In this document: piece after piece, positions 1 to 16,800 of the stretch
Position numbering within the stretch: the stretch's first letter is position 1
Layout of the letters: each line of letters starts with the position of its first letter
NCBI GenBank assembly: GCA_013400975.1
Contig: WBMZ01011727.1
Coordinates: forward strand, 186,001 to 250,000
DNA from: Atrichornis clamosus
Lineage: Eukaryota; Chordata; Aves; Passeriformes; Menuridae
Length of the DNA: 64,000 bases
Direction of reading: 5' to 3'
Made by a program: the position numbers and the translations under genes
Notes under the pieces: model-generated
What the model saw: the letters and a program-made list of their open reading frames with translations, nothing else
Told to the model about the DNA's origin: nothing
Databases searched by the model: none

Positions 1-2767
1 GATCGTGATGACTGCTTCAACTTTCCCCACGGACTGGGCTCAGGGATCACACGTGAGAGGGTTCAGACTCCCTACACCCTCTGTCCTCATGTATACCTTG
101 TGCATAAGCTCTCTGAATCTGGCCCATAATCCTTTCTCATGTTGAAAAGAAACCTTTATATCATATGTGTATATGCGCTTATTTCCTGTGAACACTCAGC
201 CATAGGAATAATCAAAAAATGGATCTTCTGAGTTGATCTGTGTTATGCAGGGAGCGGTTCTGTTTAAAATAGTTAAGCATTTTGGTTTTGTCATTTTACT
301 TCCTGTATATGAAATGCTAAGCCTTTCATTTTAGGGAAATAAAAGCTGGTTTGATGTTCTCTGCATCTGAGAGGATTAAAGGGACATCTCGAACATGAAA
401 AGGTAGCCTTTATGGATTCCCTAAATATGGACTGGTAGAAATGGAGTAGGTGAATGAATATGATTCAGGTGCTCAGGAGTTGATTCCAGTGCAAGCCTAA
501 GTGCAGGCAAGGTTCTGCACCAGCATTAGCTGGGCAGTTCGAAATAGATATCACAGGGATGGTTGTCTTTCTTAGGTACACTTGTATTTGCAGGGCAGAA
601 GTGCACAAGTTCAATCTGACTGTGGGCCAAGGAAAATACAGGCTGTTTGGTTGGACTGAGAGTGAGCTGGGCTTTGCTTTGGTGAACTAAAATTCCTGCT
701 CACGAGACAGTTTGGGCCATGCCAGTGATGCTTTTGTTTACAAAGTAATCACCAAGCCTCCCCCTGACGTGCAGCTGAAGTGGACATTGTGTGTTTTTAT
801 TTTCAATGCCTTGCTTGCCTGAAACCGAGCTTAAAGGCCGCTGCAGTGTGAGGCAGGGCCCTAAACACAGGCTCTTTTGGACAGCACAGGGAATCTGAGG
901 CATCTGCATGGGAGTAGCACACATGAGGTATTGCCTCTAGTGGATCCATGCGCTTCCAAAGCAGCAGCTGGAGGAAGTGGATTTCCTAGGCTATCTAAAC
1001 CGGTGTAAGCTATGACATTTAAGCAAATAAATCCTATCCTGTGGAATCTTGGACTTGCTCTGGTGCAAATATGAAAGAATTTGTTTCTCTACTGCAGTAT
1101 ATGCATGTGCTCTCAGCCTTCTTCGGTTTGTGAAGGGTTCAGGATAAGAGCACAGCAGCCTCTGTGTGCTGAGGTTTGCCTTCCACCAGGCGTTGCAATG
1201 ACAGCTTGTATTTCCTTCGCATCCAAAAAGTAATTATTTGTTTTTACCAGCCTTCAGTAAAAAAATGTCATTTCAGACTCCTCCAGAGAGTGCTGATGAT
1301 AAACTTCTCATATCGCTTCCTTTTCATGTCTAGGCATTTCTGATAGAAACAGCACTCATGCTTTAAAGACTTTCAAAGCCTTCGATGTTCAGAGGTTTCG
1401 TATAACTGGAAAGGCTTTTCAGAAACCAGTAGGTGAGATTGTTCTGCATTGAATTATATAGGAAAAGAGAGCCTAGAAGAATCGTTGCCTTATAAAAGAT
1501 GACAAGAATCCCTCATCACCAAAAGAGGCATGTGCTGCAGTGGCAATACCTTATACATGATTTGTAATACCTTATATATGTATGTAATATACGTAATACC
1601 TTATTTATGATTTGAAGGAGCTGAACTGTCTGTAGGAATTATATTTTTTCACCTTTAAATATCAGTGCTTGAAATCGTATCTTGTTCTTGCTTTATGTGA
1701 CATATTCATATGTGATGTGCCTTGCAAGTCAACAGCTTCTCTGATTTCTGTCCTGTGGAAACTAATATTATTTGTCAGGCAGGGGAAACTGCATTCAGAT
1801 TCAGCCATTTGTAGGGAATTTAAGGTTTGAGATGTTCTTAAGGATGAAGTTGTGAAGGGGAAAGTTCATACAAAAGCAAAGAGCAGTTCACCAGTCCTTC
1901 AGGCAAAGGGAAATACCGGGCCATGGGCAGGATGTTAGCAGCAACACAGAGGTGGAGATTCCACCTACACTTGCAAAAATAAATCAGTGTACAAAACCTC
2001 TTAGCCCACAAAAGGTAAGCATTTTTCTGTGATTGATTCGATTAACTAAAAAAACCCTCTAAACTCCACAGCTTTCCTGACCCAAATAAATGTGTAATTA
2101 GAGAAGACTGCGTGGTGAATATGATTAAAAAGAGTATGGTTTTGGTTTTATTTCTGACTTTTATGTTGGTAATAACTCCAGTTCTAAAGATTTTACAGGC
2201 TTCAGTAGAACTAAAAGCTGAGGTGTTGCTTTAGACCAACACTTACCAGTAAAAAAAGGAATTAAATGGTCTCATTTCACTCTTTCTATCATTATGGCCA
2301 ATTTCAGAAATGTCTTCTCAGCTTAAAAGAAGTTTCTAGAATTGATGATACATTTTAGACTAAAACAGTCTTTAAATTAGCTCCTAGCTGAAAGATGTGT
2401 TTGCTTGTATTAGTGTACCTGCACAGAAGAAAAATTAATAGCTTTAGGGACATATATTTAAGACCGGACTTGAAGAATGCAACTTCTTTTCACTTTGTAA
2501 AGTTTTCTGAAGAAATAAGAAGCAATCCAGGCACTGCACTTTGTATGACAATTAGAAATGGCAGGTTCCTATTCATTCAACACAGAATTTCATTATCAAA
2601 TAGGACTTGGGTACTGCCTCCAAGTAATCAACATTTTTTTCATTCTCAGTTGCCCGAAGTGACCAGGTATAGATTAATTTGGAGTCCATTTATTGTTCCT
2701 GCTAGAAGTGATATAAAACAAAAAGCAGTTTTAGATACACAGATGGTTTTTCCCCTCTTTCCTTCAG
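1..2767 (+). other. Intron of PIK3C2G (5' part outside window)
   Basis: No coding exon was found here. The preceding exon must end in TG of a Trp codon (the next exon supplies the G), and no suitable helical-domain segment with a donor is visible. The stretch ends in the polypyrimidine tract and AG at 2766-2767. It contains a small AT-rich tandem repeat at 1544-1614. An open frame at 2395-2775 crosses the acceptor but is in a different frame from the exon and looks accidental. Confidence 0.75.
1544..1614. repeat. Short diverged tandem repeat, AATACCTTAT units
   Basis: Three units begin with AATACCTTAT (about 1545, 1566 and 1595). The first and third continue as A/T-CATGATTTG-like sequence, while the middle one carries an extra TATGTAATATACGT. 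It is a local slippage or duplication product in AT-rich intron. Confidence 0.7.
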
Positions 2768-2948
2768 GCTGTTGAAGAACGCACAGAATGAAGTTCATTT
2801 CAAAATCTGGTATAAGAAACTACTGGCTGCTCTCCAGTTCTGCGCTGGACAAGCCCTGAACAATGAGTTTTCTAAGGAAGAAAAGCTCATCAGCATTCTG
2901 GAAGACATTGCCACAAAAGTGAAAGCTGCCAGTGACCCAAAAAGAAAG
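2768..2948 (+). CDS. PIK3C2G: PIK3C2G exon: late PI3K helical (PIK) domain
   Basis: This exon encodes 60 full codons after one base that completes a split codon, probably Trp as in the family motif Y-W-L-L-K. Visible motifs are LLKNAQNE, WYKKLLAALQFCAG and EFSKEEKLISIL, the terminal helices of the accessory PIK domain that pack against the kinase lobes. The acceptor is a pyrimidine run ending AG at 2766-2767 and the donor is AAG|GTTTGT. Reading past the donor meets a stop after two codons. It ends in phase 0 and joins the exon at 4551. Codon use and length fit the mammalian orthologue closely. Confidence 0.95.
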
Positions 2949-4550
2949 GTTTGTTAAAAAATACTACCCCTTCCATCTAAGTTTTTTCAGGGAATTTTAC
3001 TTTTTCTAAGGTAATACCTCTTTCCTTTAATGCCCTTTACATAAAAAACCCAAAGATTTGACTAAACTTTGTAAAAAAGGTTTGCTGCTCTGAAAGCAAG
3101 TAAAACACAGATATTTAATGGGACAACTCTCATCATTATTACCCTTGATCTTCTAAGACATTTAAATTCCTTCATCAGTGGTTTCTCAACCAGACTTGGA
3201 GGTGGCCAGAAATAATGGCAGCAAAGCAGATTAACATTTTGCAAGAGGAATGCTGACATTCAGCAGCTCATCCCAAAATATTTGACTCCTGTAGAGCTGC
3301 AGTATTTCTTGAAAGCTTTGCTAAGAGTTGTTCTTGGCAGGCTGGACACATCTTCATTCCTTAACAAAGACAACCAGAGTGGAAAGTAGTTAATATCTCA
3401 AATATAGCATTCAGCAATGAATATTAAACACTCATCTGCAGAGGTACCTCCCTGGCAGTAGAAACTTGCAGCTGTCTTCTCCAGCGGCTGCAGCTTTTAT
3501 ATTGCATAGGTACGTTTCCAGTTCAAACCTGTTCATTTTCCAAGACAGCTGTTGTTACGTACCTGATGTGAATAACTGCTTCTTGCTGAAATCTCAGCAA
3601 GGCAGAGCAGCAAGCCAAATAAAAATATACTTACCACTACTGGTTATCATGAAAGAGATCATGAATCTTTTTGCCTTTTTAAGGATTCAAAGATTTTCAA
3701 AGGGCTTTTCAGAAAACTCTGAGTGTTGCTACTGAGACCTGCAAAGCAAACATGGAAGTAGAAAGAGAGAAATATTTGCAAAAGGAAAATCCATGTAAAG
3801 AAAAAGAAATAGCAGTAATACATTATACATTACTGATGCATAATTCAGATTTTAGAGATTAAACTCAAGGCTGCAGTTACTGTGATATTGAGAAGCTCCC
3901 AAGCCTTGCAGTTAACAGAGTTAGGCACGGGAAATCACAGTGTTGAGGCAACAAGCAACAAATTGTGAAGTTCTCGGGTAAGGCATAAAGACCCATGAGA
4001 AACAGCAGAGCAGTACAAGGCTAATCAACCTCCAGTGAAGGGCATTGAATGACAGAATTATAAAATGGTTTGGGTTGGAAGGGACCTTAAATATTATATA
4101 GCTCCAACCCCCTGCCATGGGCAGAGACACCTTTCACCTGACCAGCCTGATCTCACAGGAATGGGGCAGCCACAGCTTCTCTGGGCAACCTGTTCCAGCG
4201 CCTCACCACCCTCACAGTAAAGAATTTATTCCTTAGATCTGATCTAAACCTATCCTCCTTCAGTTTGAAGCCATTTCCCCTCATCCTGTCACTCCATGCC
4301 CATGGAAATAGTCTCTGTCCATCCGAACCTACAGGACAGTGTGAGCTGGTAGCACATCTAGGCAGAAAAAGCGTCAAAGTGGAGTAAAGTCACAGTTCTT
4401 ATTTTTAATATCTGCCCCTCAGTGTGCCCTCATTTGTTGTTAGAAGGTCACACAGATGCTGCTGGCTCCAGAAATTGTATTGCTTGTTTAAAACACAGAA
4501 AGCTGCTTTAGTGTTCTTTCGTGCTGCCATGAAGGGTTCTCGTGTTGCAG
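2949..4550 (+). other. Intron with CR1 fragment
   Basis: This intron joins the helical exons at 2768 and 4551. Its only recognisable content is a reverse-oriented CR1 3' end at about 4047-4330. The acceptor is GTGTTGCAG. Confidence 0.85.
4047..4330 (-). mobile_element. CR1 LINE, 5'-truncated 3' end, reverse orientation
   Basis: The left edge reads AGAATTATAAAATGG then TTTGGGTTGGAAGGGACC, the reverse complement of the typical avian CR1 3' terminus. It continues through CCCCCTGCCATGGGCAG, GGGGCAGCCACAGCTTCTC and CTCACAGTAAAGAATTTATTCC, all CR1 3' landmarks. A segment between GGGACACC and GGGGCAGCC is shortened, an internal deletion of several tens of bases compared with the usual element. The minus-strand peptide piece with [16 protein letters not shown] is the familiar spurious frame of this element. 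It is non-autonomous and inactive. The right edge is approximate. Confidence 0.9.
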
Positions 4551-4658
4551 GAGCTGTTAAACGTGGAACTCAACAGACTCCAGCAGTTCTTCCAGGAGGT
4601 GAAGGTCTGTCGGCTCCCCCTGAATCCTGCACTTGTTGTCCAGGGCATAGAGGCAGAT
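4551..4658 (+). CDS. PIK3C2G: PIK3C2G exon: helical-to-kinase linker
   Basis: Thirty-six codons in phase 0 at both ends encode ELLNVELNRLQQFF, then CRLPLNPALVVQGIEAD. The PLNP motif is the conserved start of the kinase N-lobe in class II PI3Ks. The acceptor is TTGCAG and the donor is GAT|GTAAGT, a near-perfect consensus. It links directly to the exon at 6910, where SCSYFTSNA follows the terminal Asp. Confidence 0.95.
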
Positions 4659-6909
4659 GTAAGTCTGGTTTGGTGGTCGATTACATTTTTCTTTTCATTT
4701 TTGCTTTTTAGTACAGAGGGGAGAGGGAGTGAATGCCTGCATTGACCAGGAAATGATCTAACTGATACTGAGCATAAATCTGGCAATCTTACATCCAGCC
4801 TAACCCCCTTTGAACCAGGGGCCGGTGCTGGAGGCAGAGGTGGCAGGGTGAGTGCTGCACATATCTCACCCCAACCAGAGATTTCAAACTCTGAGCAGCC
4901 CCTTCCCAGCTCAGCTGCCCTGCCATGGTGTTGGGATTGGCAAGGGCACCTGGAAGCTGAGACCTGGCTACCACCTTGCCTGTCCAGGTAGCTCTTGGTG
5001 ACAGGTTTTTTTTCTCATCCACGACTCTCCCCTGTCACATTTGGGAGCAGCTGAAGGTCAGGAGCCAGCTGTGTGTTTGCTGAGCTGAGACTCGGGACAT
5101 GACTGAGAAGTGCTGAAATATTAAATAATCACACTCACTTACCTGTGTCTATGACCCCTATTAAAAATGACTTAAGGATAAAGGAAACAACAATGCTCTT
5201 CAGTGTTACTTCACTTCACTTTGACCACTAAGATTCAGTTATTCATTGTTCAACAATGTTTTCATAAACAGCATTATGCCAGGAAAAAGCTGTTCCATCT
5301 CTGGAGCAGGAAAATGTAGCCAGCATGAAGGAAAAAAACCATGAACAGCCATATATATTACCAGTTCTAGCTGCCTAATTACAACAATTTGTGCTCTATT
5401 TTTGTTCTCTGGCTCATTATCCATGGTGGACCTGATTCTAAGAGGTGCTGATCCCTTCAATTGCCTCTGACCTGTGTTTCTCCAAGTAATTGCTATTCAG
5501 CCTTGATCTGGCTGAGAACAGAAATCTCCCAGCACCCCACAGGCTTGGGCCAATTGTGTGTGATATAAGTCAGGGGAGTTTGAAGCCTGCTGCTTCTCCC
5601 TCCTTTCAGGCTTTTTGGAAATAATGACTAATGGAAAGGTATTTCACCACACAGTCATGCTATTTGTACTGTGCCAGCTTGGCTGGACAGATATAAAAAT
5701 GTTTAAATGTTAGTATCTGAGAGATTTTCTTTTTCATATTTCTTACATCATTATAGGCCATTATCTTTCTATAAATACATACAGTTTCTTGATTGAACTG
5801 TACGTCAGTATAATCATGCAAATTAGAACTTTTAAGTGCTTATAATTACCTAAATTTAATTCATTTTGGTGCCATCTATTGATTTTACCAGTAGCAAGCC
5901 CTGCTCCCAGCTCTATCAGAGACACATTATCTCACAGTAACCTTTCAAGCACTCCCTGAGACATTTCAACTGGCAAAATTCCACGGGGAGGTTGGGATTT
6001 CACCCTTGATAATGACTCTGGCAGAGGTTTGATGTGGCTGAGACAATATTTGCATGCTTGTGCCACGCTTTGAGACGTTTGGGTGAAAAGCAGGAGGCAG
6101 CTGTGTCTCGTGGTGGAGTTCACATTAGCCCCCATTCCACTGCACCCTGTAAGGGCAGCAGAAGCTCCAGTGGGGTGCTCATTATTTCTACAAACCAGGC
6201 CATTCATTTACCATTGTCTTTAGTGGGGTTTCAGTGGGTTTCCCTGCCACCCCCCTTGTTGTTTTTTTAGGTTTTTTAACGAGGATAATAAAACCACCCT
6301 AAACTCTCACAGGATTTGCAGTGCTTGGCTCATTAATGCTTTTTGAAGCCCTTTGAGATCTTCAGGTGGAAGGAGCTGAATGTCAAAGTTTATGTTTAAT
6401 TAAGACAAATTCCACATAAAATAGATCATGATTTTCAGAATTTCCTGTATCCTCAGCCAGAGTGAGGTCATCAAAGAAATTGGCAGTTCTTTGCTTGCAG
6501 AAAGATTGTCTGATTGGCAGGGGTGGGTTTTTTTCAGAAAATAATAGGACCAAAGGCTTTTCAGTGCTTTACAGATTCTCATTAGATCAGTCCTCTGTAC
6601 TTCATCCACTCAGTCCCAGCCAAAGCACCTTGCTAATAGGCCTGGGTGAAAATAAGAAACAATTAGTACATAAAATATTATCCATTCATATAGTCTGATA
6701 CTTAAGTGAAGCAGATTGCCTGGGGTACAGCATTTCTTGTTTTTCAGAGCTGATGAAACAGTCAATAATATCAAGAACTATTTATTTTTGCTACCACTGC
6801 TACCGAGCAGTGTTTAAAGATGGTGTCTTTTACAGAGGTATTGCACTGGCCTGGTGTTTTGTATATGTGACACTGTTGTTCTTCTGTCTCATCTTTCTTT
6901 CCCCTGCAG
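4659..6909 (+). other. Intron, no recognised content
   Basis: Unique-looking AT-rich sequence. No exon, retroelement or RNA gene was recognised. The acceptor before 6910 is TTCTTTCCCCTGCAG, a strong pyrimidine tract. Confidence 0.7.
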
Positions 6910-7002
6910 TCATGTTCATATTTTACATCCAATGCTTTTCCATTAAAAATCTCTTTCATCAATGCGAATGCTCCAAGTGGAAACATCAATGTCATTTTTA
7001 AG
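6910..7002 (+). CDS. PIK3C2G: PIK3C2G exon: kinase N-lobe, phosphate-binding loop
   Basis: Thirty-one codons, phase 0 at both ends. SCSYFTSNAFPLKISF followed by a short loop and INVIFK corresponds to the N-lobe strands of class II PI3Ks. The final Lys of VIFK is the family's conserved lysine that contacts ATP phosphates. The donor is AAG|GTATGT. The next exon continues with the G-D-D-L-R-Q-D motif. Confidence 0.96.
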
Positions 7003-10892
<3,890 letters not shown>

Positions 10893-11029
10893 GATTGGTA
10901 CAAATGGTGCCAGATGCTACCACACTAGCAAAGATCCACAGGGAGTCTGGACTGATAGGACCACTGAAAGAAAACACAATTAAAAAATGGTTTCGCCATC
11001 ACCATCCTCTGGAATCGACTTACCAAGAG
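10893..11029 (+). CDS. PIK3C2G: PIK3C2G exon: kinase C-lobe start
   Basis: Completes the split Gly and adds 45 codons: LVQMVPDATTLAKIH, GPLKENTIKKWF and ESTYQE. The V-x-M-V-P-D-A segment and the IGPLKENTIKKWF block are characteristic of the gamma isoform, the latter of the region between the hinge and the catalytic loop. The donor is GAG|GTAACA, phase 0. Confidence 0.96.
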
Positions 11030-13689
11030 GTAACATCGTAATGGAGCTTATTACATATTTCTTGCTCTACCATGGGGGGAAAAAAGAACCAAATTACAGT
11101 AGGCAGCAAAAACGAGTGGCTCAGACACGAGACAAACAAGTCAAACACACAGAAAAGAGGAAATCCACTTAAATCCCACTTTCTAAGGAGATATTGCTCT
11201 GTATCAGGTGCATTTTATTCCATTTTCTATAAAAATGTGCCATAGAGGTGTTTGGAGTTTTAGTAGTAAAGTGAAACTGAAACAGAATTCAAGTCTTCAA
11301 CTCAGAAACATTTATTTTTTAGGTCAGCTCTCTAAATTCTTTGTTTTATATAAACAGTACAAAGTCTTGGCAGATTTCCTGTATTTCGGAATGACCATGC
11401 CAATACCCACAGTTTTAGAAAGCTGTTTTATCCAAACCACCTTGCCATAGTCAGAATACAGAAGATCATGCTCTTCATATCTGTGTTCTTATAGGATCCC
11501 ATGAAATGCACATGATTTTGTAAAGCTACATGTTATGCATGAGCCAAAAAATTGGAAATTTTATTTATAGAAGCAAAAGTTTTCCAAGGAACTCTTTCTA
11601 TCAATTCTTTATTGGGTGAGCGTGCTCTGAGGCCTATGAAAATCTTTTCAATTTTTGTGCTGCTGGGACAATTTCTAGAACCCTTTTCTCTGCTGAAAAT
11701 AAATTAGTGACAAAAACTTTAAATCTAAAGGAATGCTTCGAGTGTTTACCACTCTGAAAATGAAATGTATTTATAGCAGTTTGTTAGTAGATGTATTGTA
11801 TAAATATATTTGATAAACTTTAGTAATTTTGTAATTATTCCGTAGGTATTTATTCATCAGCATTTTGCCTAAGAACACTTGAGTTCCTCATATATTGTTT
11901 GATTCACTTAAACAGGAATAATCTGTGTGGAGTTTTTTTAACAAGTTTGTGTGTTTACAGTTTTATGGTAGAAGTGCAGACAGCATTTCAATTCAGAATT
12001 GAGATAGTATTAATTATTGATTGAAAACTCGATTTCTTACTGCTGCTGCTGCTGTTTGGAAATTGTATCATTAATGTGAAATATTCTAAAACCAATTCCT
12101 ACCCAATTTCTTTCAATTTTTTAAGTATATAAAATGCAGTCAGATCTGATTACGTAGGGTATGCATAAAATCACTGCTATGCATTCACTCTGTGCTTGGT
12201 AGTGAATGAACCTTTCTCTTGTTTGACTCCTTCATAGTCTTTTACTCACACAGCACTGGATCTAAGGTGCTCAGAAAACTGGTGCAGAACAAGCTTTAAT
12301 ATCCTCATTTTACAGTTGGGTGAACAAAATCACAGAAAGCTCGAGTGTTTTATCCAAGGTCATCAGAGTGAGTAAGTAGCACAGTTAGACGTAAAATTCA
12401 GCCAACTCTTGCGCCCTGCCCTAAATCTTGCGCAGTGCATCCTGCATCTCCAGAAATTCCTGAGTTCCTGAAAACCTAATTAATTATTTACCTTGGCTAA
12501 TGTAGGTTTTGTCCAAAAATCATTAAGATTCAGATTAGGATGGTTTGGATTTCTGTCGTATGCATTGTGGTTTAGATTCATGGGACGTCAGTACTTCTGG
12601 ATAAGAACTGCATTTTCAGTTTTTAAACTATAGTAGATGGGATTCAAAAAGGTCAAAAGCTGTTCCTTATGCTTTAGATGCATCATTTGAATCAGGAATA
12701 ACTCTCACCTGAAAGAGAACACTGAGTATGTGTATTGTGGAAGGGGTTGGGTAGATTCTTCCACCAGGAGAAGTTGGAGTTGTTAAATAATTCCCACTGA
12801 ATTTACCAGAACACTTGGAATGCACCCATGAGAGTCTGATGAGCAGGTAATTACAGAGAAGTGCATTTTCCTGTCTGCCAGGGGCACACTTTTGGTAAAT
12901 AGCAATGCCACAGTGTAATATTGGAAAGAGACTCATCAGACAGATCTGGGTGAGCTAGTCTGGTTACACAAAGCAGACTAAACATGAAAGTACACCTCTC
13001 CACCATGGAAAAGAACATCAGAGGAGTAGCTGATATTAAATACCACTGCCAGACTGGTTTTTGGGCCTCTCTGCCTGCCACAAGGTTTAACCCCATGCTC
13101 TACTCAGATTTGCAGATATTGTGAGCAAAAAACTATTTAGCCTTTCTTTATTTCAGTTCATTTCTGTAAAATGTGGCGTGATTTTTTGGGTTGGAATATT
13201 GTGAGACTTGAATACTTAGGATTTGAGAAAGCAACTGAGTTCTGGAGAAAAAAGGTACAGAACAGTACAGTGGGTCTAAACTAACCTGCTTTATTTACAA
13301 AGCAAATGGTTGAATTTTTAGATTTTCAAATAATTTGCTAACACTTATTTTTACAACACACATGCAGAATATTGAACGTAAAATGTCAGCTTTCTGCCAA
13401 GCAGCTTGCTTTTCTTAGGCATCTTAAAGTTTTCTGTAGACTTCCAGGTATCTGCAAAACACCAGGTGCAAACCTCACGCATATAACTGTTCTTGCACCG
13501 TAATTTTGTCATGTTTGAGTACCATTCCTGTACTATTCCTACTCAGATTTATCTCATTCATCTCTTTTCACTATTACCTGTTAAAATTTTAGCAACAAGC
13601 CCAGCATTCGTACAGATACCTTTTAACTTTTGCTAGGATCACAAACAAATCTGGATATTTCATGTAAATGCTTTTGTTTTACTATCTAG
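11030..13689 (+). other. Intron with MIR-like SINE
   Basis: Phase-0 intron. A MIR-like fragment lies at about 12290-12425. A short CTG run is at about 12040-12055. No other feature was recognised. Confidence 0.75.
12290..12425 (+). mobile_element. MIR-like ancient SINE fragment
   Basis: TATCCTCATTTTACAG, then CACAGAAAG, then ATCCAAGGTCATCAGAGTGAGTAAGTAGCA and a final AGTTAGA-rich part follow the MIR consensus order: CCCATTTTACAGATGAGG, CACAGAGAGGTTAAGT, CCCAAGGTCACACAGCTAGTAAGTGGCAGAG. The divergence is high, as expected for an element that predates the bird-mammal split. The edges are approximate. Confidence 0.7.
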
Positions 13690-13859
13690 GCAATTAGGAA
13701 TTTCTTTTATTCCTGTGCTGGCTGGTGTGTTGTTACCTTCATCCTGGGAGTTTGTGATCGACACAGTGACAACATAATGCTGACCAAAGCTGGACACATG
13801 TTCCATATAGATTTTGGAAGATTTTTGGGTCACGCACAGATGTTTGGAAGCATAAGAAG
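13690..13859 (+). CDS. PIK3C2G: PIK3C2G exon: catalytic loop and DFG motif
   Basis: Fifty-six codons plus two bases. It begins [20 protein letters not shown] and then gives the catalytic loop [12 protein letters not shown] (Asp and Asn of D-R-H-x-x-N are present), then [15 protein letters not shown], where Asp of DFG binds Mg. The activation segment continues MFGSIR into the next exon. The Ser in DRHSDN replaces the Asn that is usual in class II enzymes. The acceptor is ATCTAG and the donor is AG|GTTAGT. Confidence 0.97.
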
Positions 13860-16800
13860 GTTAGTACCTGTAGTAACACACAGAGTAAACTCTAAAGCAG
13901 TGTTCTGGAATTTCACAGCCTTATCAATTCCCATTAAAAAATACCAGTGAGATTATGCTTTTTTTAATTTCTGTATTTTCCAAAACAATGTATTTTTGTA
14001 GTAATTTTAGCTTTGTTTCTCTAAACTATTAAAAAGTATATGAGTGACTGGAAAAGGAATTAAAGGATGTTGGAGATCCCTTTGTAAAAGAAAAATGTAA
14101 ATCCTTGTTTGGTCACAGGTCTTAATGATGCAGTCCAGTAGTGACCACAACAGAAGACTGGCCTCAGCCACAAGAATTCTGATGTCCATTGTTTCAATTT
14201 TCCTAACAGAGAAGTGTTCCTAAAATGGATCCAAATCCACACATCTATCTAATGGACAAGTTTCTCCCCATATTCAAAGAAAGCAAATTTTTCAAAGAGA
14301 CATGGAGAATAATTGCATTATACCCCTGTGGGTAAATTTGCAAACTTTTTTATTGTCTTTTGAAGACCTACATCTAACCATGCTGAGTTCAGGTGTTGTT
14401 TTGCAAATATCTGATTTACCTTTGTATCTGTCTGTGGCGTAACTCTCCCATGATAAATACAAATAAAATAGTGTGATCATGTATCCAAGTTCCTGATGTG
14501 AACATACTCTGAAGAAAGGAACTGAAATGCGATAACAATAGACAGGATAATGCCAGTATGTCCAAAACACAAAGAAGCTGTTATCACCGAGTAAAGAATG
14601 GATGAAAGACCCCTTTTAGTGACAAGTTGAGTGGTGTCTATTTGTCTTTCCTCCATGTTTCCTTCTAATTTCCAGAACAAGTATCAGAATTAAGTTTGAG
14701 CTAATTTTCCATTTCTTTTTTTTTTTTTTCAAGCTGGCCTTTGACTGCTCTAGACTGTCTCGGTGTGTTAGACAGACAAAACAGCGTGGGAGTATTGATA
14801 TGAGGGGAGCTGATGAGGATAATAAGCGCTTCTAAGCCAGGCAGTCAAAAGATTTAGTTGCAGTGCTCAGAATTATCATCCATCATTCAAGATATGCACC
14901 CTTAATCCTACTTCTTTGCTGTGGAAAGAATAAAGCAGAACAGAGTAATAAAAACAGATACTCGTGCACACTCCTTGTCAAGTGCTGCATCCTTCTCCAC
15001 AGCAAAACTCCTTTTGGAACCTAACAGGAACTTCCCTGAGCAGTAATTTCACTTAAACAAGGAATTATCTGGTTGAGTGAATAACAGGATGGAGCAAATA
15101 TAGGAGGGGACACAACAACCAAATTTAAGTCATGTAATAGCAATAATAAAAACAGATATTAATGTTACTGTTTTACAGCTCAGTTACCTTCCTATTAACT
15201 TTATGAAAATTACTTAAAATATAGTCACTTCCACAACACCCACCTGTTTTCCTGTTTCTCAATGCAGTTTATTGCTTTTAAACTGCAGGATAAAATCATA
15301 CATTTCTGAACTCCATTCATGGACTTCCCTGGTGATTCCTTAGGAAAACTTGGCCTCCCACTGAGCAGCAGGCTGTGAACACTATGGGATAATCATTGTT
15401 TTCCTCAAGCCTACATGCAAGTGAGCAGAGACAGCATTAATTACTATAATTCTTATGAGCTGTATGCACCTTCATGAAATATAATTTTTTTTTATCACCG
15501 GAACTCAGGGATATCACATTTTTAAACATCAAAAATTTCAGGTTCTCTCAGAATTTGAAACTCTCACTGCCATTTGTATCTACTCATTCCCACAAGGCAA
15601 GTCCTGAGACGGGTTTAGCCTCTGGTTTCTTCAACAGCTCTTATATTATACTTTTATTTGAGTTATTATTAGATTTTTATTTGAGTTTTTTGCACTTCCA
15701 GAATATAATGCCCCTAAAATAATATTGAAAAACCAGCTGCACAACGATGTCAAACCTTTAGGATTATTAGTGCTGATTCTTGGGGATTTGTACAGTAGAT
15801 ATTCTACGTACATTGCTGAAGTTCTGTAGGTGCTTTAAAGAAGGCAGAGCATCTGATGAAAACCCCCATACATGGGATTTACACAATCACACAAAGCTAT
15901 TTTGTGTGTGAGTGTAAAATGAAATGTATGCAGATGAATGAAGGCTTACAGAGAAGAATTCCCTGCCTGAACTGTTTAAAACAATAATTCCTTACAGAAT
16001 TTAGCAAGCTGCTTGCCACAGTTGTCCGTTTCCTATTGTCAGGGAGTGCTTTTTGCCATTAAAAATATCTAATTCCTCATAAAACTTCACGAGGAGAGGT
16101 CCTCTGCAGGATCCTGCATATGGAGCCCTTCTTCTGATGTAAGGGATGTGCAAGGAGTGCCTTGGCAGCTGGGAGACTCCACACATGGGCTGCAGCTCCT
16201 TCTGTCAGATCCAATAGGAGTCTTCAGAGAACCTTTGGAAGCTGACATGATTCATGCAGTCATGCTCACTTCTGCATTCCTGATTGTGTGAGACCTCAAA
16301 AAGGGATTAGTTAACTTTTCTAATTCCTGCCCTCATGTTTAAATGGTATCCAATAAATCTGCTCAGTTTTGATTCCAAGTCACAAATCAGTTCTTCCTGA
16401 TTTCAGAGGGAAGAGGAATCTGGAGCTTTCTGTCTTTTCTACTTCCACGTGCCTTCACAGTGCAGCAAGTACTTTAAATAGAGCTAATAACCTGTCTTTC
16501 CTTGGACCTAGGAGCTAATATTTCAGAAGTGTTGGAGGGAGACTTATGAAGTATCTAACCAATAGCATAATAACAGAGCTTGGCAAAAAAATTATTCCCA
16601 AAGTCCCATTGGGAACTTTCCTACTGAACCGTGAGATTTCATTATCTTTTCTTTCTATTTTTTTTTTTTTAAATCTCACTGAATGACACATTTTGTTAGT
16701 GGTAATAAAATGCTCCTTTCATTCTCTAATCCAGCCTCCACTTTTGACCCTGCATTTCCCTAAAGCAGGTTAGTCTGCAGATACACTTCAAACTGTCTGA

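Noticed and set aside
2395..2775. 126-codon open frame running into the exon at 2768
   Set aside because: It is in a different frame from the PIK3C2G exon and stops seven bases into it, so it is not an upstream extension.
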